Positions 9,865 to 20,735 of a DNA stretch of 64,000 nucleotides are shown here, in pieces (position 1 is the stretch's first letter; each line of letters starts with the position of its first letter). The stretch spans positions 219,394,501-219,458,500 of the forward strand of contig JADMNL010000022.1 in NCBI GenBank assembly GCA_016271365.2, read 5' to 3'. A model generated the notes under the pieces. The model had not been told where the DNA came from. It saw only the letters and a program-made list of their open reading frames with translations, and searched no databases. The translations under genes were made by a program, and so were the position numbers. The DNA is from Neoceratodus forsteri. Taxonomy: Eukaryota > Chordata > Ceratodontiformes > Ceratodontidae.

Positions 9865-11430
9865 GAGGTTTGTTTGTGGTATTGCTCTTGTGGCTGCCCT
9901 ATTTCTGTATGCCCACAAGGGCTGTCCCTTGCTATTTATTGCCCCAGTGCAATGATTTCCTCCAAGGGGCTCCGGTAACAGTGGATTTTTTTTTTTATCT
10001 CTGTACTCAATTATTTATTTATGGCCCTTTTCCTTTTCTTTGTTGTGGAGCGTGGTCGAGCGGCAGCTTTGTTTGGCAGCAGTGGTGAATCAGGGAGCAA
10101 GGATCGCTTGGCTGGAGGAAAGTTCATTTTTTTATTTATTTTGTCTGTGTGTCCCCTCTTGGAGCATGGCAGAGTCTGGGGACCTGAGGCTCCATGTGGC
10201 TGCGGCAGATCAGGAGGAGTGTAGACTCAGTGTGGCAAGAGGCAAGAGGGCAAATGAGGAGCAGAGGCTCCGGTTTGTTGACCGGGGTGACGAGAGGAGT
10301 GCTGCGTTTGTGTTAGGAGGGGAAGAGCTCCGGAATAGCGGCAGTGGAGAGCAGCAGGTGCCGTGGAAGCCAGGGCAGAGCCGTTGTCAAGAAGCTGTGG
10401 CTATAAGTAGGGCAGCCGGTGAGTCACGGTTGCGAGGTGGGCCGAGCAGTGTACTGCTGATGCGGCCCTGAGTGGAGCTGTAGTTAGGGAGCAAGCAGGA
10501 AGGCCAAGTGTGGAGGAGCTACAATCCTCATGGCGTTGGCTGGTCAGCTGTTTTCTGTTGCTCCGAGGGGAGCAGAGCTCTGGTGCCATACTGTGCGGCT
10601 GTTGGGAAGAGCTTTAGCTGATTGTGGAGCAGAGGCTCCGTTGCGGTTTGCAGGTAACTTTTGCAAATGTCCATTTCAGTGTAAGAGGGACAGAGCTGCT
10701 GTTTGCTGTGAAGCCGTAGGTAAGAGGAGGGATCGTCGGACTTGCTGTTTTTGATTAATTAATTGAATCTGTCCCTTCTAGAGCGGCTGCTGTGCCTTGA
10801 GGGTGAGCAGGAGGGATATGGCACTGAAGGTTTCTGCTGGGCAGCAGTGGAAGTATAACATTGAAACAATCTGGCTGTAAATTAGTATTATTATTATTTA
10901 TTTATTTTTTTTCTTTGTTAGTTGCGATCCCCACTGAGAGGTACTGTGACTGCAGCTGGGAGGGAGAGGGAGACTGGATGGCAAAACGGAGAGTTTCTGA
11001 ATGAGACCCAGCCACGAGGTCTGAGTTGGGGGGGTTACAGTTTGGAGCTCCGTGAAGTACAGGTCGCATTCATTTTAAAAAGTTCCGTCATGGAGCCGCT
11101 TGCCAGCAAGGCTTAACACTTTTACTTTTAGTAGTCTTTGACAGTAGGAATGCTGCAAGCTGCTGTATAACATAGGAGACAGTTCATCTTTTTCTGTGCA
11201 GCCAGGCTGTGTTGTAATTAATAATTCAAGCAGTTCAGACATACTGGGAGAGATGCCTTTGGGGTACCCAGCGACGCAAGCAAGCGAGATGGCCTGGACA
11301 GAAGAAGGGCCACATTCTCCACCATTTGTGGCGTTTTGGTTATGTTTTGGTTATTTGGTCTGCCACTAAAAGGGCCCCTTACCTTCTCTGTGGTCTGCCA
11401 GATCCTTCAGTCGCTGCTGGTGAGGACCCC
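9865..11430. other. Unassigned region of alternating T-rich and G-rich blocks
   Basis: T-rich runs with TTATTTATTT words (9990-10020, 10125-10145, 10890-10915) alternate with GC-rich, CpG-containing stretches in which GAGCAGAGGCTCC-like words recur (about 10258, 10322, 10570 and 10625, also 9432). Open frames here (for example 10040-10471) have no recognisable motif and look like chance frames in GC-rich DNA. It may be an untranslated part of an unrecognised element, continuing beyond DIRS copy 3 at 18342. Confidence 0.4.
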
Positions 11431-11433
11431 TTC

Positions 11434-11610
11434 AAACAACATGAAGTCGTGCTGTATTCTGACTTATTGCAGTTAGCCCCAGCACTTGAACTGCTCCGGA
11501 GAGGAAAGAGTTAAATTCTATGCAGAGCATAGAATATTGAGCTCGAGCTCAGTTCAAACCTCTGTCTGCTGTACTGTGAAGTGTAACCGTCAGATTCTTT
11601 ACTCCGCCTA
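11434..11610 (+). repeat. DIRS copy 3 left inverted terminal repeat
   Basis: Inverted match to about 18150-18305. Palindrome ATTCTATGC-AGA-GCATAGAAT at 11515-11535. Confidence 0.88.
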
Positions 11611-11950
11611 ACTGAACAGTCGCTCTGGAGATTTCTCCTTCGCTCTCGGTCCGCGGTTAAAAAATCATCGGTTTTACTGATATTCTTGCATTGTTTTTCA
11701 GTTCAGATCCCTGTCTGTGGTACAGTAAGTGCATAGGTAGTGGACTTAGCTAGAAAAAGTGTGTGGAAATTGTATTCTGAATTTGTGTGACTGGTTCGTC
11801 TGAACCGGTCTCTGGTTTAGTGATTGATCTCATTTCTTTACAGGAATTTTAGCGTGAGGTACCGGTCCTTATTGGTTTAAAAAAAAAAAAAAATGTGGTT
11901 TCGTTTTTTTTTAAATACCCGTAACACAGTTAGAAACTGATAAGGGCGTC

Positions 11951-13552
11951 TTGCCTGGCGGTTGCCATAAAAAGGCTGGGTTTCAGCACTGCAGTGAGTG
12001 TGGGGAGGCCTTTGCTAAGGTCGACCCCCACGCCATTTGTGTTTACTGTCTGGGTTTTAGTCTCCTAGAGTCAAACTGCCAAATCTGTAAAAATTTCCCT
12101 AAAGCCACCCTGGATAAAAGGTTGGGCAGGCTTAGGGAAAAGGAGGCCAAGAAGTCCACTGACCCGGATGGCCAGCCCAGTTCGGTTCCGACAGAACCAG
12201 AAGGAGTGTCCTCTGACCAGGGCGAGACTCCTTTGGGCAAAAGGAGATCCGATTCTGAGGGATCGGGTCCATCAAAAAGAAAAGACAAATCGGCCGGTTC
12301 GGATCCAGAACCACATCATCTGACCGCCGAGGAAATTGCCCGAGCGATTCGTATAGTGGAATCGCTTAGTTCTGTTCTGACTGATCCGGCACCTTCTGGC
12401 AGGCGTTCGGTTTGGTCGTTCCCTCCGGTTCAAGATTATACCCCTGAAGATTTTTATGAACTGGACTTAGAGGGGGACGATGATTATGATGATGATGAAG
12501 GTGATGGTGATGATGGAGTTGAAGGTCTGGATGAGCTTATCGAACCGGACATCTCCCCAGACAGGTCTTCTGGTGTTCTCCTCCCAGGCTTTCTGAGTCC
12601 CCTTCCCACTTTATATTCTACAGAAAAGTGGCAGAAACCTTCCAGCTCCATATGGAGGAAGCTGTTGAGGAATAAGAGGAGCCTGACTTTGTGGAGATGG
12701 TGGACATCCTAAAGTCCAAAAGGTTGTCTGTTCCCCTTCACAAGTCTTTTGGGAAACAGACACAAAAGCTGTTAAAATCTCCAAATTCATTACCTTGTCC
12801 TGTGGACAGACGGATGAACAAGAGGTACATGCTGTCAGGCTCAGGTACGGAGTACTTGTACCAGCAGTGCAGCCATGTTGGGGTCATGCAGGCTGCAGCC
12901 TGTGATAAGGCTAACATTCCCTTGGCTTCACACACCCCCAGACAAAGACTCCAGGAAGTTGGATGCCATGGCAAAAAAGCAGTACATGGCATCCTCTTTG
13001 GGACTCAGGCAGGTGAATTACATGGCCTATACAGCCAGGTACCAGAAGTCCAGGTGGGACACTGTACTGGCACTGGCTAAGCAGGTCCTTCCCCTGCTTG
13101 CCAAGGAGCTGGAGAAGGTGGCTGCTAATGGGATTGAGGCATCAAAGATTCAGTTTTATGCTGCTGTGGACTCCGATGTTTCATCTAGAGTCATGGCTAC
13201 ATCTGTGTCTCTTCAGAGACTTGCTTGGCTCAGGTGTAGTAGCCTTTCTCAGGATACCCAGGCTAAGGCCATGGATTTTCCTGTGGTTAATAATTCTCTG
13301 GGGAGCAGACAGAGAATTATATGAAGAAAATGGATGAATACAGGACCAACTATAGGAGTGCACAGGCCAAGGAAAGGCAGGCAACTCCTCAAAGGCAGCA
13401 AGCTAGGGCCGGGGGCAGGCCTTTTCATAGGCCTTTCTACCAAGCACAGGCCTCCTCTCCTTTTTCTCAGAGGGTTTTTTTTCAGAGGAAGAGGCAGAAG
13501 GGGGATGAGCAGGGCTGCATCCATCTCTCAGCCTAAGGCTTCTGCCAAGCAG
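11951..13552 (+). pseudogene. DIRS copy 3 gag, the most complete start in the window
   Basis: The first 253-residue frame (11951-12712) begins with an intact Cys/His cluster: C-S-E-C, then DPHAICVYCLGF, then CQICKNF (residues 14-48). This is the putative nucleic-acid-binding module. It is followed by a basic-acidic linker, a TAEEIARAIRIVESL helix, and a long Asp/Glu run (about residues 174-205) before IEPDISPDRS. Frame changes at about 12650, 12900 and 13320 move the gag core (KKQYMASSLGLRQVNYMAYTARYQKSRWDT) to the frames at 12875-13324 and 13321-13536. The true start may lie slightly upstream because the family start MSEKPKRK-like word is damaged. Confidence 0.88.
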
Positions 13553-13829
13553 ACACCCTGAGGTGTCAGCCCGGGTTGACTCCTCCATTCCCGTAGGAGG
13601 CAGGCTGGCCTACTATTTCCAGGACTGGAAGTCTGTTACCTCAGACAAATGGGTCCTGTAGGTAGTAGGCCAGGGTCTGGCTCTCAGCTTCAAAAAAATT
13701 CCCAAAACTGAGAGCCAGATCTTTTCCACCTGTAAGCATCCCCGAAACCATTGCCCTGGAGGCAGAGGTTTCATCTCTTCTGGCCTTGAGGGCCATATAG
13801 TTCCTACAATACACAGGGGAAAAGGTCTG

Positions 13830-14320
13830 TACTCCAGGTACCTCCTTACCCCGAAAAAAAACAGGAGTGGTGGCCCATCCTAGACTTAAGATACCCAAAC
13901 AAACATTTGTTGAAGCCAAAGTTCAAAATGGTGACTCTGGGAATAATTCTTCCCTCTCTAAGGCCAGAGGATTGGCTAGCCTCCCTGGACCTAAAGGATG
14001 CCTACTTTCATATTCCCATCAGGTGCTCCCACAGAAAGTACCTCCGGTTCGAACTGCCTTCAGGCCATTACCAGTTCAAACCTATTCCCTTTGGCCTAAC
14101 ATCAGCTCCAAGGGTGTTCACAAAATGCCTGGCAGTAGTAGTGGCTTTCCTAAGGAGAAAAAATATCTCCATATTCCCGTACCTGGACGACTGGCTCATA
14201 GTGGGTCAGTCTCCAGACCAAGTCAAGTCAGATCTAAAAGTGACCCAGCAAGTGCACACTTCTCTTGGTTTCCTTCTCAATCTTCCCAAGTCAGTTCTCT
14301 AGCCAGTACAACTGTTGACT
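13830..14320 (+). pseudogene. DIRS copy 3 reverse transcriptase
   Basis: The frame at 13907-14302 (131 residues) has the RT palm motifs LASLDLKDAYFHIPI, RFELPSGHYQFKPIPFGLTSAPRVFTK and the catalytic YLDDW (14180-14191), followed by LGFLLNLPKSVL. The catalytic aspartates are intact. A frameshift before 13907 separates it from the upstream LYSRYLLTPKK word (about 13828-13860). The downstream thumb lies in another frame (14315-14500, FIGVELDT...). Confidence 0.92.
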
Positions 14321-14639
14321 TTCATAGGGGTGGAACTAGATACTATCAAAGCAAGAGCATTTCTCCCCTTGGTAAGGGTAAAGCCCATCATGGAGCTGGC
14401 TTCTTCCTTCCACCTTTTGGTTTCTCGACCAGTAATACATTTTCTTCAGTTGCTGGGCCACATGGCAGCTTCCACTGTAGGGGGGCCAGATTTCAGATGA
14501 GAGACATTCAGTTTCATCTGAGGCTTTTTGGTCTCAGAAAAAAGATCCTCTGACCAAACTGATTCCAGTGACTCAGACTCTGATCCAGGCTCTTCAATGG
14601 TGGCAGGATCAGGACAGTCTCAGGCAAGGGGTCCCATTC

Positions 14640-15330
14640 ATTACTCAGTCTCATTCTGTGGTCCTAACCACAGATGCCTCTCTCCTGGGTTAGGGAGCTC
14701 ACTTGGATGCTCTCACAGCCCAGGGAGTGTGGTCCCCTCAGGAGTCTCTTCTCCACGTCAACCTTCTGGAGCTCAGGGTGGTTTACCTGGCTCTACAGGC
14801 CTTCTCACAATCAGTAAAGAACAAGGTGGTTCAAGTCAGGACAGACAACACCACCACCATGTGGTACATTAACAAGCAGGGGAGGCACTCAGTCTATGGC
14901 CTTGTGCACGGAAGCCATTAAAATATGGTCCATGGCTTACTCTCTACAGACCTCTCTGGTAGCAGTCCACCTCCCTGGAAAGGACAATGTGCTAGCAGAT
15001 GCATTGACCAGGATTTCCCAGGGCCATCACGAATGGTCCCTGGATCCCCTAGTGTTAAAAGTGATTTTTTTCAAGATGGAGCACCCCAGAGATAGATCTC
15101 TTTGCAGCCCTAGACAATTATGAACTTCCTCTATTCTGTTGTAGACCCCCAGTCTTGGGCTCAGTCCCTCTGGATGCTCTGATTCTGAATTGGGAAGGGA
15201 AGTTTCTGTATGCCTTCCCTCCTTTTCCTCTGATGTTCAAGGTCCTGGTCAAGATAAGGTCACACTCTTGCAAAGTGATCCTAATTGCTCCAGATTGGGT
15301 CAGGCAGCCTTGGTATCCCTTGTTGCTGTC
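14640..15330 (+). pseudogene. DIRS copy 3 RNase H and methyltransferase-like domain
   Basis: The TDAS word at about 14670 starts RNase H. The frame at 14703-14921 carries LLELRVVYLALQAF and VRTDNTTTMWYINKQGR; 14896-15123 carries VHLPGKDNVLADALTRIS. The methyltransferase-like stretch follows (EIDLFAALDN-type word near 15090, then LNWEGKFLYAFPPFPLMFKVLVKIR and VILIAPDWVRQPWYP at 15190-15330). Indels at about 14880 and 15060 break the frame. Confidence 0.85.
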
Positions 15331-15582
15331 CCTAGCAGTCCATCTTCCCCTGTCTCTTCCCAGGAATCACAATCTGTTAACCTCCTCTCAGGGGAGGATG
15401 TGGTATCCCAACTTTCAGTCTCTCAAGCTCAAGGCATGGCTCTTGAAGAGTTAAAGTATGCAAGTTTGCATCTGTCTCAAGGGATTCTGGACATTCTCGA
15501 AGCCTCTTGAAAACCTGCCACCAGAAAAACTTATAGCTCTAAATGGAAAAGATTCAGCATCTGGTGTTCCAAAAAGCATATA

Positions 15583-16818
15583 CAGTCTACTCCATTTATA
15601 TCGCCTGCGGTTAAAACGGGCAATCATCTATTTCGGGAAAAAGTGCAAAACCATTTGCCAAGTCTCATAGAGTCCAATGTTACAGCAAGTGGTTATATCG
15701 ATCGTTATCCGCCTTCTATAGCGGGCTGATTCTGCTTGTTGTTGAAACTTTTCACACCCTATTAGCGCTTTGCTAATTGTTAATTGCTCAGCTCATGCAA
15801 AGCGGTTTACTGTTTCCATTACAAAAGAGGTGCTCTAGCACCTTCAGTGCAATCAGTTTGTGTCTCGACTGCTGAAATAATGGCTGGAAAATGAAAGACG
15901 ATGTCCCTAAGCCAAAAAATTGAGTTCTTTAAAAAGATCGACGAGCTGCCCAAAATGAGCCAGCGAGACTTGGCTCAACACCTTATTCTACCCAAATCTA
16001 CTGTTGCTGATCTATTGAGGCAAAGAGATCAGCTGTTTACAGAATGGAATGCAAATCAGAACCCTGATCGCAAAAGGAAGCGGGATGACAAGGATGTGGA
16101 GGTGGAAGCAGCCCTATTAGGCTGGTTTCAAAATGCTCGCGGTCGGGATGCACTGATTAGTGCTGGAAATAGAAACAGTAGCTGTTCCGGATGGACTGTC
16201 AGAGGAGCAGTTTCAAGAGTTGTGTCACCTAGGTGATAGTGACTCGCCACCTGAAGGAGAGCAAGATGACATTCAGGAAGTGATTGGTGCTCTCAGAGGT
16301 GACGTAGACGAGGACGAGGATCCAGAAGCTAGTCGGGTGGAAGAGGAGGCTATTGTAACCGCCGTTGATGTTCGAGGAGCCCTATTAACATTACGTCGTG
16401 CCATGGAACAGAGTGCTGAGTATGAGCCGAACTGGGATATGATGCAAAAAAATGAGGAAACATGGCGTCCATACAGCCGAAAACAGAATATCCAGACTCG
16501 GATCACAGAGTTTTTCACGGGACACAAGTAGGCGTAGCATCACAGTTTCTGTTGCACTGTTACTGTGCTGTAGTTTTACTTTTTTTTTTCACTCAATTAA
16601 TTAAAGCAAAGAAGATTAGTATATTAAAGTACAAGTGTATTATACTGTCTTTACTAAGTGCTTTCGATTACATTACTGTAGTGCTTTTGCTATCGACAGT
16701 AGCATCATTTATTGGGTTCAAACCGCTAATATGTGGTAGCATTTGGATACATCGTCCATCTCCTATAACGGGCAGAAAGGCTTGACACAAACATGCCCGT
16801 TATAAACGGTGGGCACTG
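15583..16818 (+). mobile_element. Tigger (pogo/Tc1-mariner) transposon, internally deleted
   Basis: A 1236-bp DNA transposon flanked by TA target duplications (15581-15582 and 16819-16820). Its ends are imperfect terminal inverted repeats (CAGT...CC.TTTATA.CG on each side). It is inserted in the linker before the recombinase gene of DIRS copy 3; removing it and one TA restores the sequence seen in copy 2 at about 6068-6095. The DDE catalytic part of the transposase is missing, so it depended on a full-length relative. Confidence 0.93.
15901..16531 (+). pseudogene. Tigger transposase, DNA-binding N-terminus fused to C-terminus
   Basis: The N-terminal 85 residues form a CENP-B/psq-type helix-turn-helix (LSQKIEFFKKIDELPKMSQ, LAQHLILPKSTVADLL), then a basic RKRKRDD segment and ALLGWFQNARGRD, the start of the second DNA-binding helix. 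At about 16155-16165 the reading jumps frame to an acidic C-terminal tail (16160-16531) ending in NIQTRITEFFTG, a usual Tigger/jerky-type tail. The whole DDE domain between them is deleted. It is therefore not a transposase, though a small DNA-binding peptide could be encoded. Confidence 0.9.
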
Positions 16819-16820
16819 TA

Positions 16821-17731
16821 TCCTCAGACACTGCTGAATTGTCTACATTTCTGGATTATATGGTTCATCTCAATGGCCTAGGCCTCAGACCAGCTACCCT
16901 CAAAGTACATTTGTCAGCTGTTTCTGCTTTTCTGTCAGTAGGAAAGCCTTCTTCACTGGCATCTCATCCTGTTTTCTGTAAATTTTCAAGGGATTGCTTC
17001 ATACCAATCCTCCCTTTAGGAATCCTACACCTGCCTGGGATCTTAATGTTTGCATTGCCCAGCTTATGCAACCCCCTTTTGAAACTTCGTCTTCAGCAGA
17101 ACTTAAGTCCTTGACTTGGAAGACTGTGTTCCTGGTTGCTATTACCTCTACCAGATGTATCAGTGAGTTACAAGCTCTGTTAGTGGAGTCTGATTTTTTT
17201 ATCTCATTCCATAGAGATAAGGTGGTCCTTAGAACCAATAAGAGGTTCTTACCTAAAGTGGTTTCAGATTTTCATTTGAACCAATCCATGTCTCTCCCTG
17301 TATTTTTCACTGATCATTCTTCTTCAGGAGAGAGAAGATCACACAATTTGGATGTTAAAAGGGCCCTTAGTTACTACATTGAGTGTACTAAGGCACACAG
17401 GTTTGACTTCCTCCAGTTGTTCGTCACTTATGGGGAAGTGGGTAAGGGCAAACCTGCCACTAAGAGAACTATTGCCAGGTGGATTGTCTCTTATATACAA
17501 TTCTGCTATGAGAAGCTAGGCAAAATACCACCCTCAGGCCTGAGGGCTCATTTGACTAGAGGTACAGCTGCTTCCCTGGCTGCTGCCAGGGATATTACTT
17601 TACTAGAGATATGCAAAGCAGCCACCTGGAAAACAGTCCATACATTCACCAAGCATTACTCTCTGGATATCCAGGCTATGAGTGATGCTCAGTTTGGTAC
17701 AGCAGTACTGCAGAGTCTATTCCCAAAATAG
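16821..17731 (+). pseudogene. DIRS copy 3 tyrosine recombinase
   Basis: The N-terminal SAM-like part (TFLDYMVHLNGLGLRPATLKVHLSAVSAFL) is in the frame at 16809. The catalytic part is in the 245-residue frame at 16994-17731: KTVFLVAITSTR, C-I-S-E-L, KVVLRTNKRFLPKVVSDFHLNQ, HLTRGTAAS, ATWKTVHTFTKHY. The usual first catalytic Arg before ISEL is Cys here (TGT at 17156-17158), likely a CGT to TGT change, so this enzyme should be inactive. HxxR and the terminal Tyr are kept. The element's 5' YR part is separated by the Tigger and a frameshift. Confidence 0.92.
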
Positions 17732-17772
17732 GTTTGAATCCCTCCTCCATGGAGGTACTGCTTGGTAGGCTG

Positions 17773-17873
17773 CAATAAGTCAGAATACAGCAAGACTTCA
17801 TGTTGTTTGAAGAACAAATTACTCACCTTAGTAACTGTGTTTCTTCTAATGGAGTCTTGCTGTATTCTGACTT
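17773..17873 (+). repeat. DIRS copy 3 internal complementary region
   Basis: Reverse complement of both termini of copy 3: AGTCAGAATACAGCAAGA...TTGTTTGAAG for the left, ATTACTCACCTTAGTAA...GGAGTCTTGCTGTATTC for the right. Confidence 0.92.
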
Positions 17874-18149
17874 CCCTGCCTCCCCTCTCAGAACCTGATT
17901 TTCGGGAAGTGGGCTGGCAGGTGCAGTGTTGTACCCCAGAGGTGCATTTGGGCACTCCCTCTTTTTAGAGAGGGGAAGTGGGTTATGTTTCTTTATTTCA
18001 ATAGTCATAAGTTGTTCACTACCTGGTTTTTGGTTTTGGATTTCTCGACTTGAGTCTTTTGGGGGATCCAAAATATTTGGTTGCCATTTGGCTGGTAAAA
18101 GTTAAGGATTTCCACATCATGGGTTAGTTGGTTAATATTAGCTCATAAG

Positions 18150-18341
18150 AATCTGACGGTTACACTTCAAAGTGCAGCAGACAGAGGTTTGAATCGAGCT
18201 CAGCTCAGCGTTCTATGCTCTGCATAGAATTTAACTCTTTCCTCTCCGGAGCAGTTCAAGTGCTGGGGCTAACTACAATAAGTCAGACTACAACAAGACT
18301 CCATTAGAAGAAACACAATTACTAAGGTGAGTAATTTTTTC
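18150..18341 (+). repeat. DIRS copy 3 right inverted terminal repeat and terminus
   Basis: Inverted copy of the left ITR. Palindrome TTCTATGC-TCT-GCATAGAA at about 18211-18229. Confidence 0.88.
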
Positions 18342-18959
18342 ATCTGGACCATGCGAATAACTAGATGGATGCATAAAATAATAAGGCAGGTTTATTCTGT
18401 GCTGCAGATGTTCTTCTCCTGAGGTCAAGTCCAGACTGGCAAATTCTCTGACTGACAGGGATACATGGCACTGCCAGGCAGTGCAACAGTTAGATATATG
18501 CAGGTTCTAAGTGCTCTTAAAGGGGCAGCAGCTTAACATTAAGCCCCATGCTTAATGTGTGCTTCACACTACGTTCAGCTTAGTGGGTAAGTAGGCTTCT
18601 TTCAAGCTGTCTTTGTTAATGTTCACAAAGGGGTAGGAGGGAGGGGTAAGGAAGGTAATGAGGGGATCGATTTTTGGGGACCTTGGTATACATGGACACC
18701 CTAACAGCAGACCTCTATGCTAGCGGACCTGCTTTATAAAGTTCAATATGAGTTAAAAAAAAATATATACCACCAGGAATTTTCTTATTTGGAAAGATCA
18801 CAGTTTCATTCTTTCTGGAAGGATGTTCATTGAGTGGGATAAGGGTATGTAGCCCTGTTTTTTGTTTTTCCTATTGGATTTTGCTACTGTATTTTGTGTG
18901 TTTGATTTTTTTCATTTGATTCTTTTGTATTGTTTCTTTCAGATTTTTTGTTGATTTGG
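18342..18959. other. Unassigned region after DIRS copy 3
   Basis: No coding motif. A purine-rich GGGGTAGGAGGGAGGGG stretch lies near 18633 and an A-run with ATATATA near 18755. It could be the continuation of the region before 11431 in which copy 3 inserted. Confidence 0.35.
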
Positions 18960-19180
18960 TTTTACCAATAAAAAAGTCCCCTGCTCCTCATCTACAAGTG
19001 CCATGGGATCTTTTACTTCCACTGAAGGATGGCACCTCACCAGTGCAGCACCCCCTTGTACTGCACTGCAGTGTCAGTTCTGGGTATTACCTCAAGTACT
19101 TGGTGTGGGACTAGAACCCAGGACCTTCTGTTCCCAAAGGCGAGTGTGCTGTGTATTGAGCCACTGACTTCTGGGACTGA
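18960..19180 (-). mobile_element. Probable tRNA-derived SINE
   Basis: On the minus strand a tRNA-like head has a degraded A box (TGGCTCAATACAC, about 19165) and a clear B box (GGTTCTAGTCC, about 19110), followed by a body ending AAAGATCCCATGGCACTT (about 19000-19020), a word common at the end of several vertebrate SINEs. No target duplication could be fixed. The stretch 19181-19468 beside it shows nothing recognisable. Confidence 0.6.
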
Positions 19181-19468
19181 CTTCTGACTGACAACTTCTG
19201 GGAGTACATGTTTCCTCCCATCCTCAGTTCGGCCCCCTCTGCTCCCACCACATCCCCATCAAGGTGGAGGAAGTGGAAGTAATGGCATGTAGCACAGTGT
19301 CAAGGCTGGAAATTCTTTAAGAAAATGCTGGTTTTGGGGTTGAGGGTCACTGCTGACACATGCTGGGGTGGGTCTTAGGGAATACTTTGCAACTGAGTGC
19401 CCTAACCTAAGGCATACCACCACAAGCATAAACACCGACACTCCATCTCAGACCAACCAGCTTTCTTG

Positions 19469-20035
19469 TTCAAACCCCAGGAATCCCCCACTATGGTTTG
19501 ACAAGTGCAATCATTCCCTTGGAATGAGCTGCCCCAGAGCCTAGAGTTTTATGCTAATTAGAGAATTGTAGAATGCAATTCAAAACTCTGCTGTGGTGAT
19601 GCTCTCCCCTGCCCTCTAATGGCAGATTCAATTCTCCACCTGAGAGGAAGCATCGCCCGAATTCGCTCTCCATAGTGCCAACATTCTGGTTTATTTAATT
19701 TGTTTATTTCTGTCTGTGTATTTATTTTAGTTAGTTTTCAATACTCTCCGTTAGGTTAGGGTATTCTTTCTGTCTTTGTGTGAGTTTTTCTCGGTTCCCT
19801 TGTGGTTCCAGGAACCAAGAATTACCTGTTGAAACACGGTCCTGCCCTAGCAGAACCTCATTTTAAACTCCTTCTAAATAATTTTTCTTTTTTGCCTGAA
19901 GTGTTTTGGCCATTATTTTTAGAGTGGTACTGATTTCTTTTGGTCACCACTTGCAATCCTTGCCGTCTCCTCCCAGTTCCCTGTGGGGTACCAAAGCAGT
20001 AACTTTTTGGCAGTGGGCTTGTTATACAAACATAC
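19469..20035 (+). mobile_element. DIRS subfamily B, 5' terminal fragment
   Basis: It starts TTCAAACCCCAGGAATCCC at 19469, the reverse complement of the internal complementary region at 36565-36590. The next 170 bases match, in inverse, the right ITR at 52480-52640 (GAATGAGCTGCCCC and AATTCAAAACTCTGCTGTGGT). The rest is leader, without gag. It is cut off by the CR1 fragment at about 20036. Confidence 0.8.
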
Positions 20036-20450
20036 TAAAAAGCCAGCAGAAGGAGGCCATTTGGTCTATCAAGTCTGCTCGTAGTGCAGGGTCCACAGCT
20101 TGATCTAATGTCCCTGCCCTCCTTCCCCACTCCTATCTTCACCAACCCATGATCCTTACCTTCCCCCTATGCTTGTCCCATCCTCTCTTAAAGCCGCTCA
20201 CTGTCGTTAATGAGCTGACCTCTTCCAGCAGCGCATTTCAAGTTTCCACCACCCTCTCTGTGGAGAAGTGCTTCCTGACCTCCCTCCTAAACCTCCCATC
20301 CTCCAGCTTAAGACTGTGCCCCCTAGTGTTAGGGTTGCCACTCAGCTTAAAGAGACTCTCTTTATCAACCTTATTTATACCTTTCAGGTACTTGAAGGTC
20401 CCAATCATGTCCCCTTTCTCTCTTCCAGGGAGTACATGTTCAGTACATCT
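20036..20450 (-). mobile_element. CR1-like LINE, 3' end fragment
   Basis: On the minus strand this reads the C-terminal end of the RT protein (LNMYSLEERKG, then DMIGTFKYLKGINK in a shifted frame) and the 3' untranslated part ending in the AGACCAAATGGCC-type word typical of CR1-clade LINEs. The same end occurs at 44200-44612 in the plus orientation. Severely 5'-truncated. Confidence 0.85.
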
Positions 20451-20735
20451 CTGTGACCTCTGGAGATGACACCCTTAGGTGGAAAACATAGGACCCGCAC
20501 CTGAAAGTTGAGTGGGGTATTCGGATCCCAGATCCTACTCAGTTTGCTCTGGATCTGAGACCAGAATTGTTGCACCTGTGGACATTGCCAAAATATGTGA
20601 CCATGAGTACCCCATTCCCCACAGCCTCTCCAGCCACCAGCATTCCACCTGCAGTATGATCGGCAGCCAGAAGTAACAGAACAGTAAAAAAGATGCAAAG
20701 AACAGAAGAGGAGAGCACGCATGATGAGGTTGAAG
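20451..20735 (-). pseudogene. L1-type ORF2 C-terminal fragment (copy b)
   Basis: Minus-strand frame 20722-20405 carries CGEWGTHGHIFWQCPQVQQFW, the cysteine-histidine motif at the end of L1-clade ORF2 proteins, followed by KLSRIWDPNTPLNF. It lies downstream of a complete copy of the later LLLAAKK motif (20853-21053). It is therefore a separate L1 copy, not a continuation of the one to its right. It has no identifiable 3' end because the CR1 fragment abuts it. Confidence 0.8.

Larger units (their letters stand above)
11431..18341 (+). mobile_element. DIRS retrotransposon copy 3, full-length, with a Tigger inside
   Basis: It starts TTCAAACAACATGAAG at 11431 and ends GGTGAGTAATTTTTTC at about 18341. 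Without the Tigger it is about 5.67 kb, close to copy 2. All domains are present. Its termini differ from copy 2 (TGTATTCTGACTT in place of TATATTATGACT), so it represents another subfamily. The flanks do not match any element I can name. Confidence 0.95.

Noticed and set aside
10040..10471. 143-residue plus-strand open frame
   Set aside because: GC-rich region without motif or homologous frame elsewhere in the window; looks like a chance frame.
19259..19441. Short minus-strand open frame
   Set aside because: No recognisable motif and no element context.
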